From positions 1 to 8,157 of the forward strand of contig JANXLS010000345.1 of the NCBI GenBank assembly GCA_025355035.1: DNA of 8,157 nt, given 5' to 3'. The stretch is from Planctomycetota bacterium. Lineage in GTDB: Bacteria > Planctomycetota > SZUA-567 > H5-PLA8. Under the pieces are notes generated by a model. That model worked only from the letters and a program-made list of their open reading frames with translations. It did no database searches and was not told the origin of the DNA. Position 1 is the first letter of the stretch, and every line of letters starts with the position of its first letter. This document shows, in pieces, positions 1-6,822 of the stretch. The translations under genes were made by a program, and so were the position numbers.

Positions 1-1
1 G

Positions 2-394
2 AAAATTCGTCTGGCTGGACAAGGTGCGCCGGGAATGGGCGGAGGATTGCGCGGGGATCTGCTGCTTCTGGTCGAACTCGAACCCAACGAAAAATTCCGC
101 GTGAACGAACGCGATTTGACGACGGACTTGCTACTCGCGCCGTGGGAAGCCCCATTGGGCGCGGAAGTCACATTGGCAACGCTAGGTGGAAATGTGTCGC
201 TGAAAGTGCCGATGGGTTCCAGCAGCGGACAAAAAATGCGCTTAAAAGGGAAGGGCATCCCGAATCCACGTGGCGAAGCAGGCGATCTCTTCGCTGAACT
301 GAAGATCGTTTCGCCGAAATCGCTGACGAAAAAAGAAACGGAAATGTGGGAGGCATTGAAGGCAGAATCGAAGTTCAATCCGCGTAGCGTTTAA
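2..394 (+). CDS. DnaJ/CbpA-type Hsp40 co-chaperone, C-terminal fragment
   Basis: This is the last 130 residues of a J-domain co-chaperone, cut by the left edge; the frame is open from base 2 to a TAA. Hsp40 proteins deliver unfolded clients to DnaK and stimulate its ATPase in the cytoplasm. The visible part is the second beta-sandwich of the DnaJ C-terminal substrate-binding domain. It begins with the typical 'KIRLAGQGAPG' strand and continues through 'GDLLLLVEL', 'APLGAEVTLATLGG', 'MRLKGKGIP' and 'GDLFAELKIVSPKSLTKKE', ending in 'FNPRS'. The J domain, the Gly/Phe linker and any zinc-finger repeats would lie upstream, so full DnaJ and the zinc-less CbpA type cannot be told apart. The ATG at base 35 is an internal Met, not a start. 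The family assignment is firm; the subfamily is open. Confidence 0.9.
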   Translation, partial: KIRLAGQGAPGMGGGLRGDLLLLVELEPNEKFRVNERDLTTDLLLAPWEAPLGAEVTLATLGGNVSLKVPMGSSSGQKMRLKGKGIPNPRGEAGDLFAELKIVSPKSLTKKETEMWEALKAESKFNPRSV

Positions 395-447
395 TGTGCG
401 GCATGAATTGGATCTATGGGTTTTGCGGCGTCCCGCCAACATCGCAC

Positions 448-472
448 CGCAATCCACCGTCGTCGGATTACG
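448..472 (-). other. possible 3' hairpin after the zinc-ribbon gene
   Basis: Read on the minus strand, CGTAATCC and GGATTGCG can form an eight-pair stem (one G-U pair) around a nine-base loop, starting about 10 bases after the stop codon of the 483-959 gene. On the plus strand the wobble becomes a C-A mismatch, so the structure favours minus-strand RNA. No T-tract follows, so it is not a standard intrinsic terminator. It may be only a transcript-end stabiliser, or chance. The rest of the 88-bp gap between the two convergent genes shows nothing. Confidence 0.25.
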
Positions 473-482
473 ACAAGCCGCA

Positions 483-959
483 TCATGCGCGATCTTCAAT
501 GATCTTCCGCCCAAAGAACGGCTTTTCGGGCTCAGGTAGTTTTTTCCAGTCATCGGGATTTTTTGCGGCGAGCGACCGAAAGCCGCTGACGACGGCGGTG
601 AAATAGCCCCGCATGTGCTCGCGGTACGGCGACATTTCTTCCAAGTCCAATTCCATCAATGCGGTCAAAGCGACGCTTTCGCCGGACATCTCGGGCGTTT
701 TCTCGGCGATGTCGAGTGCTTTGAAGGCCCATGCAAAATAGCGGTCGCCCAAACGACGGGTGAGCCAGAATTCCAATTCAAAAATTCCGTATAATCGTTT
801 GTTAAATTTCGCCGATTCGAGCGTCTCTGTGATAATCGAAGTGGATTCGTTGTCTGGAAGTGGCCGGCCGCATTTGGGGCAGGCTAGTGTTTTTGCATAA
901 GGAATCCACTCGAGTTGGCAGGCAGGACAGGCGTAATCGATTTGCGATTTGATGGTCAT
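483..959 (-). CDS. small zinc-ribbon protein of unknown function
   Basis: This is a 158-residue protein of unrecognised family. The N-terminus carries two CxxC knuckles, CPAC (residues 11-14) and CPKC (27-30, followed by GRPLP), spaced as in a rubredoxin-like zinc ribbon that would bind one Zn(II). The remaining ~120 residues look mostly helical and rich in aromatic and charged residues (for example 'FELEFWLTRRLGDRYFAW'). There is no signal peptide or membrane segment, so it is probably cytoplasmic. The frame stays open back to a GTG at 1031. The ATG at 959 is preferred because the zinc ribbon begins right after it, a weak GAAAGAG ribosome site precedes it, and a TATAAT box at 1042-1037 would start transcription near 1030, too late for the GTG. 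The gene is convergent with the Hsp40 gene and divergent from the SH3/thioredoxin gene. A binding or regulatory role is possible but not shown. Confidence 0.75.
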   Translation of the reverse strand: MTIKSQIDYACPACQLEWIPYAKTLACPKCGRPLPDNESTSIITETLESAKFNKRLYGIFELEFWLTRRLGDRYFAWAFKALDIAEKTPEMSGESVALTALMELDLEEMSPYREHMRGYFTAVVSGFRSLAAKNPDDWKKLPEPEKPFFGRKIIEDRA

Positions 960-1036
960 TTTAGATACGGCTCTTTCTATGGAAATGTGCTTTAAATGCC
1001 TGAAGAATGTTGCATGATCAAGGCACTCCACTTTTC

Positions 1037-1042
1037 ATTATA
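1037..1042 (-). promoter_or_regulatory. candidate -10 box for the zinc-ribbon gene
   Basis: A perfect TATAAT lies on the minus strand, 77 bp before the ATG at 959. No good -35 hexamer is found 16-18 bp upstream; that position is a T-rich run opposite the seven A's at 1055-1061. It would give a leader of about 70 nt and is the main argument for the 959 start. In the rest of the 191-bp divergent gap no convincing promoter was found for the plus-strand gene. Confidence 0.4.
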
Positions 1043-1150
1043 AGGGCTATTGCGAAAAAAACACCGGGTTACGGAATGCTTTTAGCTTTAGTTCCACTAT
1101 CACAAGCGACGATAAGAATGTTCATAGATTCTTGGAGGATCTTTTAGAGC

Positions 1151-4100
1151 ATGATCAATCGCCGCTTTGGTTTATTGAAATATTTAACGCCGTTTGTCGC
1201 CGCCGCCGCGTTCGTCTTGAACTGCGGTGCCCGTGCGGCTGAAACGGCTCCAACAGTGCCTTCCGAATCGGACGGGATGAGTTGGTGCCAGGTCAAGGCG
1301 GGTACGGTCCACATGCGCATGGGACCGAACACGTCGACTCAAGTTTTCTCCGATCTCCACGGTGGCGAATACATTCGGGCGAAGACGGTCCAGAAGGAAA
1401 AGGACTGGCTCGAAATGGAATGGCCCAAGAACATTCCGGCGTGGGTACAGAAAAGCAACATTGCAACGATGGATGGAAAGAGCGGAACGGTCCGAACCGC
1501 AAAGGCGCGCATCATGTCAAACGGCGCTTCAACTGCAGCGGAATTGGCCGCATTGAATCGCGGCGCCAATGTCGTGATTGTGGGCGAAACCGGCGACTGG
1601 TATCGCGTTCAGGCGCCATCCGCCGCGCGAGCGTACGTCAGCGCTAAGTTCGTTGTCATTGGAGTGCAGGCTCCGCAGGATTTAGCGAATCCTCTTCAAG
1701 AAAAAAAGACTGCCGGAAAAATTCAGGCGGAACGAACTGCGGATAGCGTTGCGTTGCCGCAGTCGTCGCGCGCTCAACAGGAGATCGACGCGAACCCCGC
1801 GGACGTGGTCGTGGTGCAGCGCCAGATTAACTTCCCGAATGCATCGAACTCCATTCACTCGGATGGAGTCAAGGCTGCGGTTGTTGAGATTCCTTCAAAA
1901 AAGGCTGCGCCTGTAGCGCCGGCAGTCGTCACGGTGTCGCCGGATGAAGCGATGTTTGGCCCGGCCGAGACATCGGCTCGAAGCAAGAGCAATGACGACG
2001 AACTGGTTGCTCAAACGATCGCGGCAAAGAAAAAGTCGGATCAAGCGGTAGCGGCTCGGATTGCTGCGGCGGAGCGCAAACGCGCGGATGACGAGGAACT
2101 GGCGCGCTCAACGGCGGAAGCCCGTCGACTTGAAATTGAAAAGCAGACGAACGAACAAGTCGCATTGAAAAAATCGTTGGAAGTTGAAATCGCGAAGTTG
2201 GCGGATGCTCGAAAGAAGGCTGAAGCGGAGGAAACGGCGCGTGTCGCGAGCGAGAAGAAGCGGCTCGACGATGTCGAAGCGGCTCGCGTTGCGGCGGATG
2301 CTCGGAAGAAAGCGGACTTGGAGGAGCAGTCACGCTTCGCGTCTGAACGCAAGAAGCTCGAGGATTCTGAAAAAGAACAAGCGTTGGTTACGTCCCGCAA
2401 GAAGGTTGAGATTGAAACGCAGACGCAGGTCATCGCGGCAAAGAAAAAAGTTCTTGAAGACGAACTGGTGCGATTGAGCGACGCGAAATTGAAGGCGGAA
2501 GTCGACGAGAAGAATCGCATCGCCTCCGAAAAGAAGCGATTGGCCGAAGCGGAAAGTGAGCGGATCGCCGCCGAATCGAAGAAGGCTGAATTGGAAGAGC
2601 ATACTCAGAAAGCTGCTGAGAAAAAGAAGGCGCTTGAGGTCGAAATCGCGCAATTGGCGGCGGCGAAAAAGAAGGAAGAGCTGGATGCCACGGCTCGGGC
2701 AGCTCGTGAGAAAAAATTGATCGAAGAAGCTCAAATGTCGCGCAAGGAAATTGAAGCACGACGCAAGAGCGAAGCGGAAGAGTTAGCCAAAAAAGAAGCA
2801 GAGAAGAAGCGCTTGGACGAAGCCGACGCCGTTCGCTCTGTGGCGGATGCGAAGCGTTTGGCTGCGTTGGCCGATCAGGAAAATGCTGCTATTGGGCGCA
2901 AGAAGGCGTTGGAAGCGGACATTGCCAAGCTCGACGCTGAAAAACAGAAGTACGAAAAAGACGCGGTGCAGCGCACGGTGTCGGATAAGAGGTTGGCCGA
3001 AGCCGTCGAATTGGCTCGCGTGACAAGCGAAAAAAAGCATGCGGAAATTGTTGAACTGACGAAATTGGCTTCTGAGAAAAAGCGTTTTGCTGACGAAGAA
3101 GCGTCGCGTGCGAAACTGGCTCAGGAAGCCGCGCAAAAGGCGACAGAGAAAAAGCAGGTGGAAGAATTGGCCGCGCAGAAGGCCGTCGAACGCAAGCGCG
3201 CCGAAGAAGTCGAGATTGCGCGACTTGCGACGGAAAAGAAACGCGTAGCTGAAGAAACAGCGCGGATTGCCGGCGAAAACGCGAAGAAGCTTGAGCAGGA
3301 AAAGGCTCGGCAGGAAAGTCAGCGCAAGCTTGCGGAGTTGGAACAGGCGCGAATCGTTGAAGAAAAGAAAGTGGCCGCGGCAAAGTCAATCAAGCTGCCT
3401 GATCTGATGAACGAAGAAACGACCGCTCCGGAAATAAAGGGCGTCAAGTTGGTTTCGGATCGACCGATCATGCTGAGCGAAAGCGATTTGAAACTCGATA
3501 AGGGCGAGCCGACGGAGACAAATTACAATTCGAATTATGTCCCTCAAAGCGTTCGCGATATTCAGAAGAAATACGTCGTACCGAAGGAAGCTCCGAAGCG
3601 CGTACAGAATGTGGCGGAAGTGATCGAGGTGGATACGCCGATCCCGACATCCAAGAAACAGAATTCCGAGCCGATGCCGCCACCTGCGTCGAAGCCATCC
3701 GCGCCGAGCCATTCGGGCGAGTCTGTGGATCTTCCTCCGCGCGCAATGAACATACCTTCTGCGCCGGTCGTGCCGAGTGGTCCGGCCGTGGTCCGGGTCA
3801 CGGATAGCACCTATGCGCAGGAAATTGAGAATTACAAGGGAGCAGTGCTGGTTGATTTTTCAGCGACGTGGTGCGGGCCGTGCCAGCGATTGAAGCCGAC
3901 GATTCACGAATTGGCTGAAGAGTTCCGCGGACGGGTGAAGGTTGTGATGATCGACATCGATGAATCGCCGAATACGGCGCGGCGCTTTGGTGCGAACAGT
4001 ATTCCGATGCTGATGATGGTCAAGAATGGCCGTTCGGTCGAGACGCATGTTGGCGCGCAACCGAAGGATTATCTGCAAGGCTGGATGCAGAACAATGCAG

Positions 4101-4423
4101 ATGCGCCGAACCAGACGCCGACGCCAACGAGCACGGGACCCAACGTGAAGCCGAAGGGTGTTGGGATGAATTTGATTCCGACCGAAAAGCGCTATGTTGT
4201 TTCGGATGTTGGGACGTTGGAGCGTGTCGGAAGTTCAGACATCGAAGGCGTGAAGTATGTGCTTCGAACGAATGGATCGGTTGGACGATACGTCATCGAG
4301 CCGTCGGATGTGGACATGAGTCCGATGGTGGGCCGAACGATTTCGATCACGGGAACGAGCATCGGCCGGACGTACGCGGATGTGTCGGTGATTCAGATGA
4401 AGAGTGCTGCGACGTTCGGATGA
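1151..4423 (+). CDS. exported SH3 / long coiled-coil / thioredoxin fusion protein
   Basis: This is a 1090-residue protein with an unusual domain order. Residues 1-29 form a signal peptide (basic start, hydrophobic core, ARA-A cleavage site). The 'VLNC' at 22-25 is a poor lipobox, so free export is more likely than lipidation. Two bacterial SH3-like domains follow at about 42-105 and 111-171 ('VHMRMGPN...', 'WLEMEW', 'GDWYRVQAP'), a type often bound to peptidoglycan. A Pro/Ala linker leads to a highly charged helix (about 283-745) with basic clusters every ~15 residues, then a Pro-rich linker (about 750-878). Residues 880-980 form a complete thioredoxin domain: 'VDFSATWCGPC' with Asp902, Cys908 and Cys911, and cis-Pro952 in 'SIPMLMM'. 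The last ~85 residues are a beta-rich module I do not recognise. Redox activity in the periplasm is inferred from the intact CGPC plus the signal peptide. GGAGG at 1134-1138 precedes the ATG by 12 nt, a rather long spacing. The domain calls are firm; the physiological role and redox partner are unknown. Confidence 0.93.
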   Translation: MINRRFGLLKYLTPFVAAAAFVLNCGARAAETAPTVPSESDGMSWCQVKAGTVHMRMGPNTSTQVFSDLHGGEYIRAKTVQKEKDWLEMEWPKNIPAWVQKSNIATMDGKSGTVRTAKARIMSNGASTAAELAALNRGANVVIVGETGDWYRVQAPSAARAYVSAKFVVIGVQAPQDLANPLQEKKTAGKIQAERTADSVALPQSSRAQQEIDANPADVVVVQRQINFPNASNSIHSDGVKAAVVEIPSKKAAPVAPAVVTVSPDEAMFGPAETSARSKSNDDELVAQTIAAKKKSDQAVAARIAAAERKRADDEELARSTAEARRLEIEKQTNEQVALKKSLEVEIAKLADARKKAEAEETARVASEKKRLDDVEAARVAADARKKADLEEQSRFASERKKLEDSEKEQALVTSRKKVEIETQTQVIAAKKKVLEDELVRLSDAKLKAEVDEKNRIASEKKRLAEAESERIAAESKKAELEEHTQKAAEKKKALEVEIAQLAAAKKKEELDATARAAREKKLIEEAQMSRKEIEARRKSEAEELAKKEAEKKRLDEADAVRSVADAKRLAALADQENAAIGRKKALEADIAKLDAEKQKYEKDAVQRTVSDKRLAEAVELARVTSEKKHAEIVELTKLASEKKRFADEEASRAKLAQEAAQKATEKKQVEELAAQKAVERKRAEEVEIARLATEKKRVAEETARIAGENAKKLEQEKARQESQRKLAELEQARIVEEKKVAAAKSIKLPDLMNEETTAPEIKGVKLVSDRPIMLSESDLKLDKGEPTETNYNSNYVPQSVRDIQKKYVVPKEAPKRVQNVAEVIEVDTPIPTSKKQNSEPMPPPASKPSAPSHSGESVDLPPRAMNIPSAPVVPSGPAVVRVTDSTYAQEIENYKGAVLVDFSATWCGPCQRLKPTIHELAEEFRGRVKVVMIDIDESPNTARRFGANSIPMLMMVKNGRSVETHVGAQPKDYLQGWMQNNADAPNQTPTPTSTGPNVKPKGVGMNLIPTEKRYVVSDVGTLERVGSSDIEGVKYVLRTNGSVGRYVIEPSDVDMSPMVGRTISITGTSIGRTYADVSVIQMKSAATFG

Positions 4424-4459
4424 CGCGGGAGTTCAGGGAGTGAGTGTCACTCCACCGCG
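4424..4459 (+). other. inverted repeat directly after the SH3/thioredoxin stop codon
   Basis: GGAGTGA (4437-4443) and TCACTCC (4447-4453) form a perfect seven-pair stem with a GTG triloop. An outer stem, CGCGG (4424-4428) with CCGCG (4455-4459), encloses it across an asymmetric internal loop. The structure abuts the TGA stop and lies about 50 bp before the intrinsic terminator. No T-tract follows, so it more likely protects the mRNA 3' end than terminates transcription. The structure is seen by pairing; the role is inferred. Confidence 0.4.
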
Positions 4460-4504
4460 CTGGAAAGTTTCCGCTAATTTGACGGATGAATTGGCTGCAA
4501 AAAA

Positions 4505-4539
4505 AGCGAGAATGCCCAACGGCGTTCTCGCTTTTTTTT
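4505..4539 (+). terminator. intrinsic terminator after the SH3/thioredoxin gene
   Basis: AGCGAGAA (4505-4512) pairs perfectly with TTCTCGCT (4525-4532). The stem continues inward through TGCC and GGCG (one T-G pair) to a CAAC tetraloop, giving a 12-pair stem. Eight T's (4532-4539) follow. Seven A's (4498-4504) precede, so the element could also stop minus-strand transcripts. It separates the long exported-protein gene from folK, implying that folk has its own promoter somewhere in 4540-4577 or is read through; no clear promoter is seen there. Confidence 0.9.
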
Positions 4540-4577
4540 ATGAACACGGCGAAATTGTGAGCATGAGGTGAGGGGAA

Positions 4578-5066
4578 ATGGGCGTGAATTCGGAACTGGC
4601 GCATCGTGCGTGTATTGCATTGGGTGCGAATCTCGGCGATCGGGAAAGTACGCTTGCGCGGGCCGTCGAGATGCTGCGGAAGCGCACGAATGTTCACGTG
4701 CTGGCGGTTTCGAGTTTCATCGATACGGCTCCGGTCGGAGGCCCCGCGGGGCAACCGCGATATTTGAATGGCGCTGCGGTTTTGGCAACGTCGCTGACGC
4801 CGCGTGAGTTGTTGAATGTGCTGCTCGAGATGGAGTGCGAACTGGGGCGAGACCGTTCGTCGCATGAGCGAAATATGCCGCGCGTCGTGGATTTGGATGT
4901 GCTGCTTTATGACGACGTGATTGTGAATGAAACGGGATTGGAGTTGCCGCACCCGCGACTTTATGAGCGGCTGTTCGTGTTAGAGCCGCTCTGCGAGATA
5001 GCGTCGGAATGGGTGCATCCGATTCTGAAAAAACGGATGGATGAATTGTTAGACGGTGTTCGGTAA
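4578..5066 (+). CDS. folK: 2-amino-4-hydroxy-6-hydroxymethyldihydropteridine pyrophosphokinase (HPPK)
   Basis: FolK transfers pyrophosphate from ATP to 6-hydroxymethyl-7,8-dihydropterin, the step before dihydropteroate synthase in folate synthesis; it acts in the cytoplasm. The 162-residue length is normal for a single-domain HPPK. Family motifs in order are 'ALGANLGD' (14-21), 'SSFIDTAPVG' (45-54), 'FL/YLNGAAVL'-type strand at 61-69, 'ELGRDR' (88-93), 'PRVVDLDVLLY' (101-111) and 'LPHPR' (123-127). Asp105 and Asp107 correspond to the two magnesium-binding aspartates. The Trp that sits two residues before the conserved Pro in the E. coli enzyme is Asn99 here. The ATG at 4578 has a strong purine-rich GAGGTGAGGGGA site immediately upstream. 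No folP or folB is adjacent, so it stands alone rather than in a folate operon. Its stop lies 2 bp from the stop of the convergent Coa1-like gene. Confidence 0.96.
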   Translation: MGVNSELAHRACIALGANLGDRESTLARAVEMLRKRTNVHVLAVSSFIDTAPVGGPAGQPRYLNGAAVLATSLTPRELLNVLLEMECELGRDRSSHERNMPRVVDLDVLLYDDVIVNETGLELPHPRLYERLFVLEPLCEIASEWVHPILKKRMDELLDGVR

Positions 5067-5068
5067 AA

Positions 5069-5551
5069 CTATTTATCCACTTCCACTGCCTTTGATGGAT
5101 TGTCGTCGGCCAACAGGTTGATGGGGCCGGAACTGCCGTTATCGAGATCAACGTCCAGTTCGGAGTAAATCCATTTTCCGTTCTTCTTTGTTGCGACTGC
5201 GTGAATTGTGCCGGAACCGTTGGGGCCGGAGATCGGGATGGAGAGGTTGGCGTCCCCGTCGGATGTGCCATTCGTGTTGACATTGCCTGAGACAAAAACG
5301 CCTTCTTTGATTGGCGTGCCCATTTGCTTTTGGAGTTCGACGCTGGATTTGGCGGTTTCTACCGAATGCTTGTAGACGTCCGAGGATTTGATAGCTCCAA
5401 AGACGAGAACGAGTATCAGCGTAACGAACCCGCCGCACAAAACGAGGGAACCGATGCAGCCGAAGACGAGCGCTTTAACTCCGAAGCCGAGGCAACCGGA
5501 TTTCTTTTCGGGAGGAATTGAGGTGGGAGCGGGATTCGATCCGTCTGACAT
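5069..5551 (-). CDS. membrane-anchored Coa1-like domain protein
   Basis: This 160-residue protein has a short hydrophilic Pro-rich N-terminus, one long hydrophobic segment (about 26-54, with Cys20, Cys32 and Cys39 in or beside it) and a ~85-residue C-terminal domain. That domain matches the Coa1/Tim21-like pattern: 'MGTPIKEGVFVSGNV' (77-91), 'ANLSIPISGPNGSGTIHAVA' (101-120) and 'KWIYSELDVDL' (126-136). The eukaryotic namesake assists cytochrome oxidase assembly; bacterial members are mostly uncharacterised and no oxidase gene is nearby, so no such role is claimed here. Topology is probably N-in with the domain outside the membrane. The frame is open upstream to 5767, but the ATG at 5551 has AAAGGGA just before it and gives the usual tail-anchor-first layout, so it was chosen. 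It is divergent from trpS and convergent with folK. Confidence 0.75.
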   Translation of the reverse strand: MSDGSNPAPTSIPPEKKSGCLGFGVKALVFGCIGSLVLCGGFVTLILVLVFGAIKSSDVYKHSVETAKSSVELQKQMGTPIKEGVFVSGNVNTNGTSDGDANLSIPISGPNGSGTIHAVATKKNGKWIYSELDVDLDNGSSGPINLLADDNPSKAVEVDK

Positions 5552-5724
5552 GTGTTGTCCCTTTCGAATGCTCGATTCGTGAAAACTCAAATTGATCACG
5601 AGCTGATTGTTTCGCACGTCGCGCAGAGCGTAGCATATCGTCTTCGGATCAATCACAACAGCGCAGTTTACCTGGATCTTCGCATCCATGCAGGACGTTG
5701 AAAAGCCCTGACAGGGACAGGCGT

Positions 5725-5754
5725 TTGAGTCGTGTGTTGTTTCAATTTTATGAA
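5725..5754 (+). promoter_or_regulatory. weak candidate promoter for trpS
   Basis: TTGAGT (5725-5730) and TATGAA (5749-5754) each match four of six consensus positions with an 18-bp spacer, placing a start near 5761 and a leader of about 60 nt. This is the best sigma-70-like pair in the 272-bp divergent gap (5552-5823), which otherwise holds only a small CCCT-GAC-AGGG inverted repeat (5706-5716) and the hairpin at 5780-5800. No T-box features were found. Confidence 0.25.
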
Positions 5755-5779
5755 TGCTGAGTAACATGGGACGAAAACA

Positions 5780-5800
5780 GTCGAGGCTTTGGCCTCAGAC
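5780..5800 (+). other. hairpin in the trpS leader
   Basis: GAGGC (5783-5787) and GCCTC (5792-5796) pair around a TTTG tetraloop. GTC/GAC extends the stem by three pairs past a single bulged A. It ends six bases before the AGGAG (5807-5811) of trpS, whose spacing to the ATG is a longish 12 nt. Its small size and lack of partner sequence argue against a tryptophan-sensing riboswitch. A modest effect on translation or RNA stability is possible. Confidence 0.35.
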
Positions 5801-5823
5801 CCAAACAGGAGCCGTTTACGCAG

Positions 5824-6795
5824 ATGCCCAAGCGAATTTTGTCCGGCGTTCAACCTTCGGGAAAGCTTCATCTCGGGAATTATTTTGGGGCGATTCAACA
5901 GCACATCGCGTTGCAGGATGGCGATTATGAGCGCTTTTATTTCATTGCTGATTTTCACGCGCTGACGACGGTGCAGAACGCGCCTCTGTTGCGCGACTAC
6001 ATTAAAGGAGTGGCGATCGATTATCTCGCGCTGGGGTTGGACCCCGCGAAGTCGGTGTTCTTCCGTCAAAGCGATGTTCCGGAAGTGCAGGAGATTGCGT
6101 GGATGTTTTCCTGCGTGACGGGTATGGGGCTGCTGGAGCGCGCGCACAGCTACAAGGACAAAATCGCGAAGAACATCAAGCCGACGGTCGGACTCTTCTA
6201 TTATCCGTTGCTGATGGCGGCGGACATTTTGATTTACAAACCGCATCTCGTGCCGGTCGGACAAGATCAGGTTCAGCACGTCGAGATGACGCAGGATATG
6301 GCTGGGTATTTCAATCAGACGTTCAAGTGCAACGTCTTCATTCGGCCTGAGGCTCGGATGGGGCAGGCACCGAAAGTGCCGGGCGTGGATGGGGAGAAGA
6401 TGAGCAAGTCGTATGGCAACACGATCGATTTGCAGATGGACGGCAAGGAATTGAAGAAGGTTGTCATGGGCGTGAAGACGGATAGTACGCCGGTCGAGCA
6501 GGCGAAGAACCCGGATACGTGCAACGTGTTTGCGCTGTACGCGCTGTTTGCGAACGACGATGAGAAAGCGGCGTTGGCGGCTCGGTACAAGGCGGGCGGG
6601 ATGGGGTATGGCGACGCGAAGAAATTGTTGCTCGACAAAGTGTCGGATTATTTCGGGCCGTATCGGCAGAAGCGTGCGGAGTTGGTCGCTCGGCCGGATT
6701 ACGTCGAGGACGTATTGCGGGAAGGGGCAAAGAGGGCGCGCGAGGTGGCTCGGGCTACGTTGAGTGAGGCGAAGACGGCTTGCGGGCTGGCTTGA
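5824..6795 (+). CDS. trpS: tryptophanyl-tRNA synthetase
   Basis: TrpRS charges tRNA-Trp with tryptophan using ATP; it is an essential class Ic cytoplasmic synthetase that works as a homodimer. The 323-residue length is typical of bacterial enzymes. The protein starts 'MPKRILSGVQPSGKLHLGNY', which contains the HIGH-type signature (HLGN, 16-19). 'PLLMAADILIY' (128-138) includes Asp134, matching the Asp that recognises the indole nitrogen in Bacillus TrpRS. 'VGQDQ' is at 145-149 and a perfect KMSKS at 192-196. The C-terminal helical domain ('NVFALYALF...', 'DAKKLLLDKV') is complete, and two stops in tandem (TGA TGA) end the gene. The ATG follows AGGAG at 12 nt. It stands alone, divergent from the Coa1-like gene, with a T-run at 6814-6819 but no convincing terminator hairpin after it. 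Nothing suggests loss of function. Confidence 0.98.
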   Translation: MPKRILSGVQPSGKLHLGNYFGAIQQHIALQDGDYERFYFIADFHALTTVQNAPLLRDYIKGVAIDYLALGLDPAKSVFFRQSDVPEVQEIAWMFSCVTGMGLLERAHSYKDKIAKNIKPTVGLFYYPLLMAADILIYKPHLVPVGQDQVQHVEMTQDMAGYFNQTFKCNVFIRPEARMGQAPKVPGVDGEKMSKSYGNTIDLQMDGKELKKVVMGVKTDSTPVEQAKNPDTCNVFALYALFANDDEKAALAARYKAGGMGYGDAKKLLLDKVSDYFGPYRQKRAELVARPDYVEDVLREGAKRAREVARATLSEAKTACGLA

Positions 6796-6822
6796 TGACG
6801 AACGGCGAACGGCTTTTTTAAG

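Noticed and set aside
960..1031. GTG start at 1031 for the zinc-ribbon gene
   Set aside because: A consensus TATAAT at 1042-1037 would start transcription about at that codon, and the zinc ribbon begins at the ATG at 959.
1220..1232. Lipobox at 'VLNC' making the SH3/thioredoxin protein a lipoprotein
   Set aside because: Asn directly before Cys is atypical, and a better signal-peptidase I site (ARA-A) follows within a few residues.
2041..2520. Long minus-strand frames within the coiled-coil region (for example 159 codons at 2041-2520)
   Set aside because: They are Ser/Phe/Arg-rich shadows produced by repeated AAG/GAA/GCG codons on the plus strand.
4347..4952. A 201-codon minus-strand frame over the end of the SH3/thioredoxin gene and folK
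   Set aside because: It spans a strong terminator and is antisense to folK; composition is His/Arg/Ser-rich without any domain.
5552..5767. N-terminal extension of the Coa1-like gene to a start at 5767
   Set aside because: The 72 extra residues show no signal or domain, and a good AAAGGGA ribosome site sits directly before the ATG at 5551.
5780..5823. T-box or tryptophan-sensing leader for trpS
   Set aside because: The leader is short and holds only one small hairpin; no specifier loop, antiterminator or T-box consensus is visible.
6801..6820. Terminator after trpS from the repeated CGAACGG units and a T-run
   Set aside because: The two CGAACGG copies are direct, not inverted, so no stem forms before the six T's.
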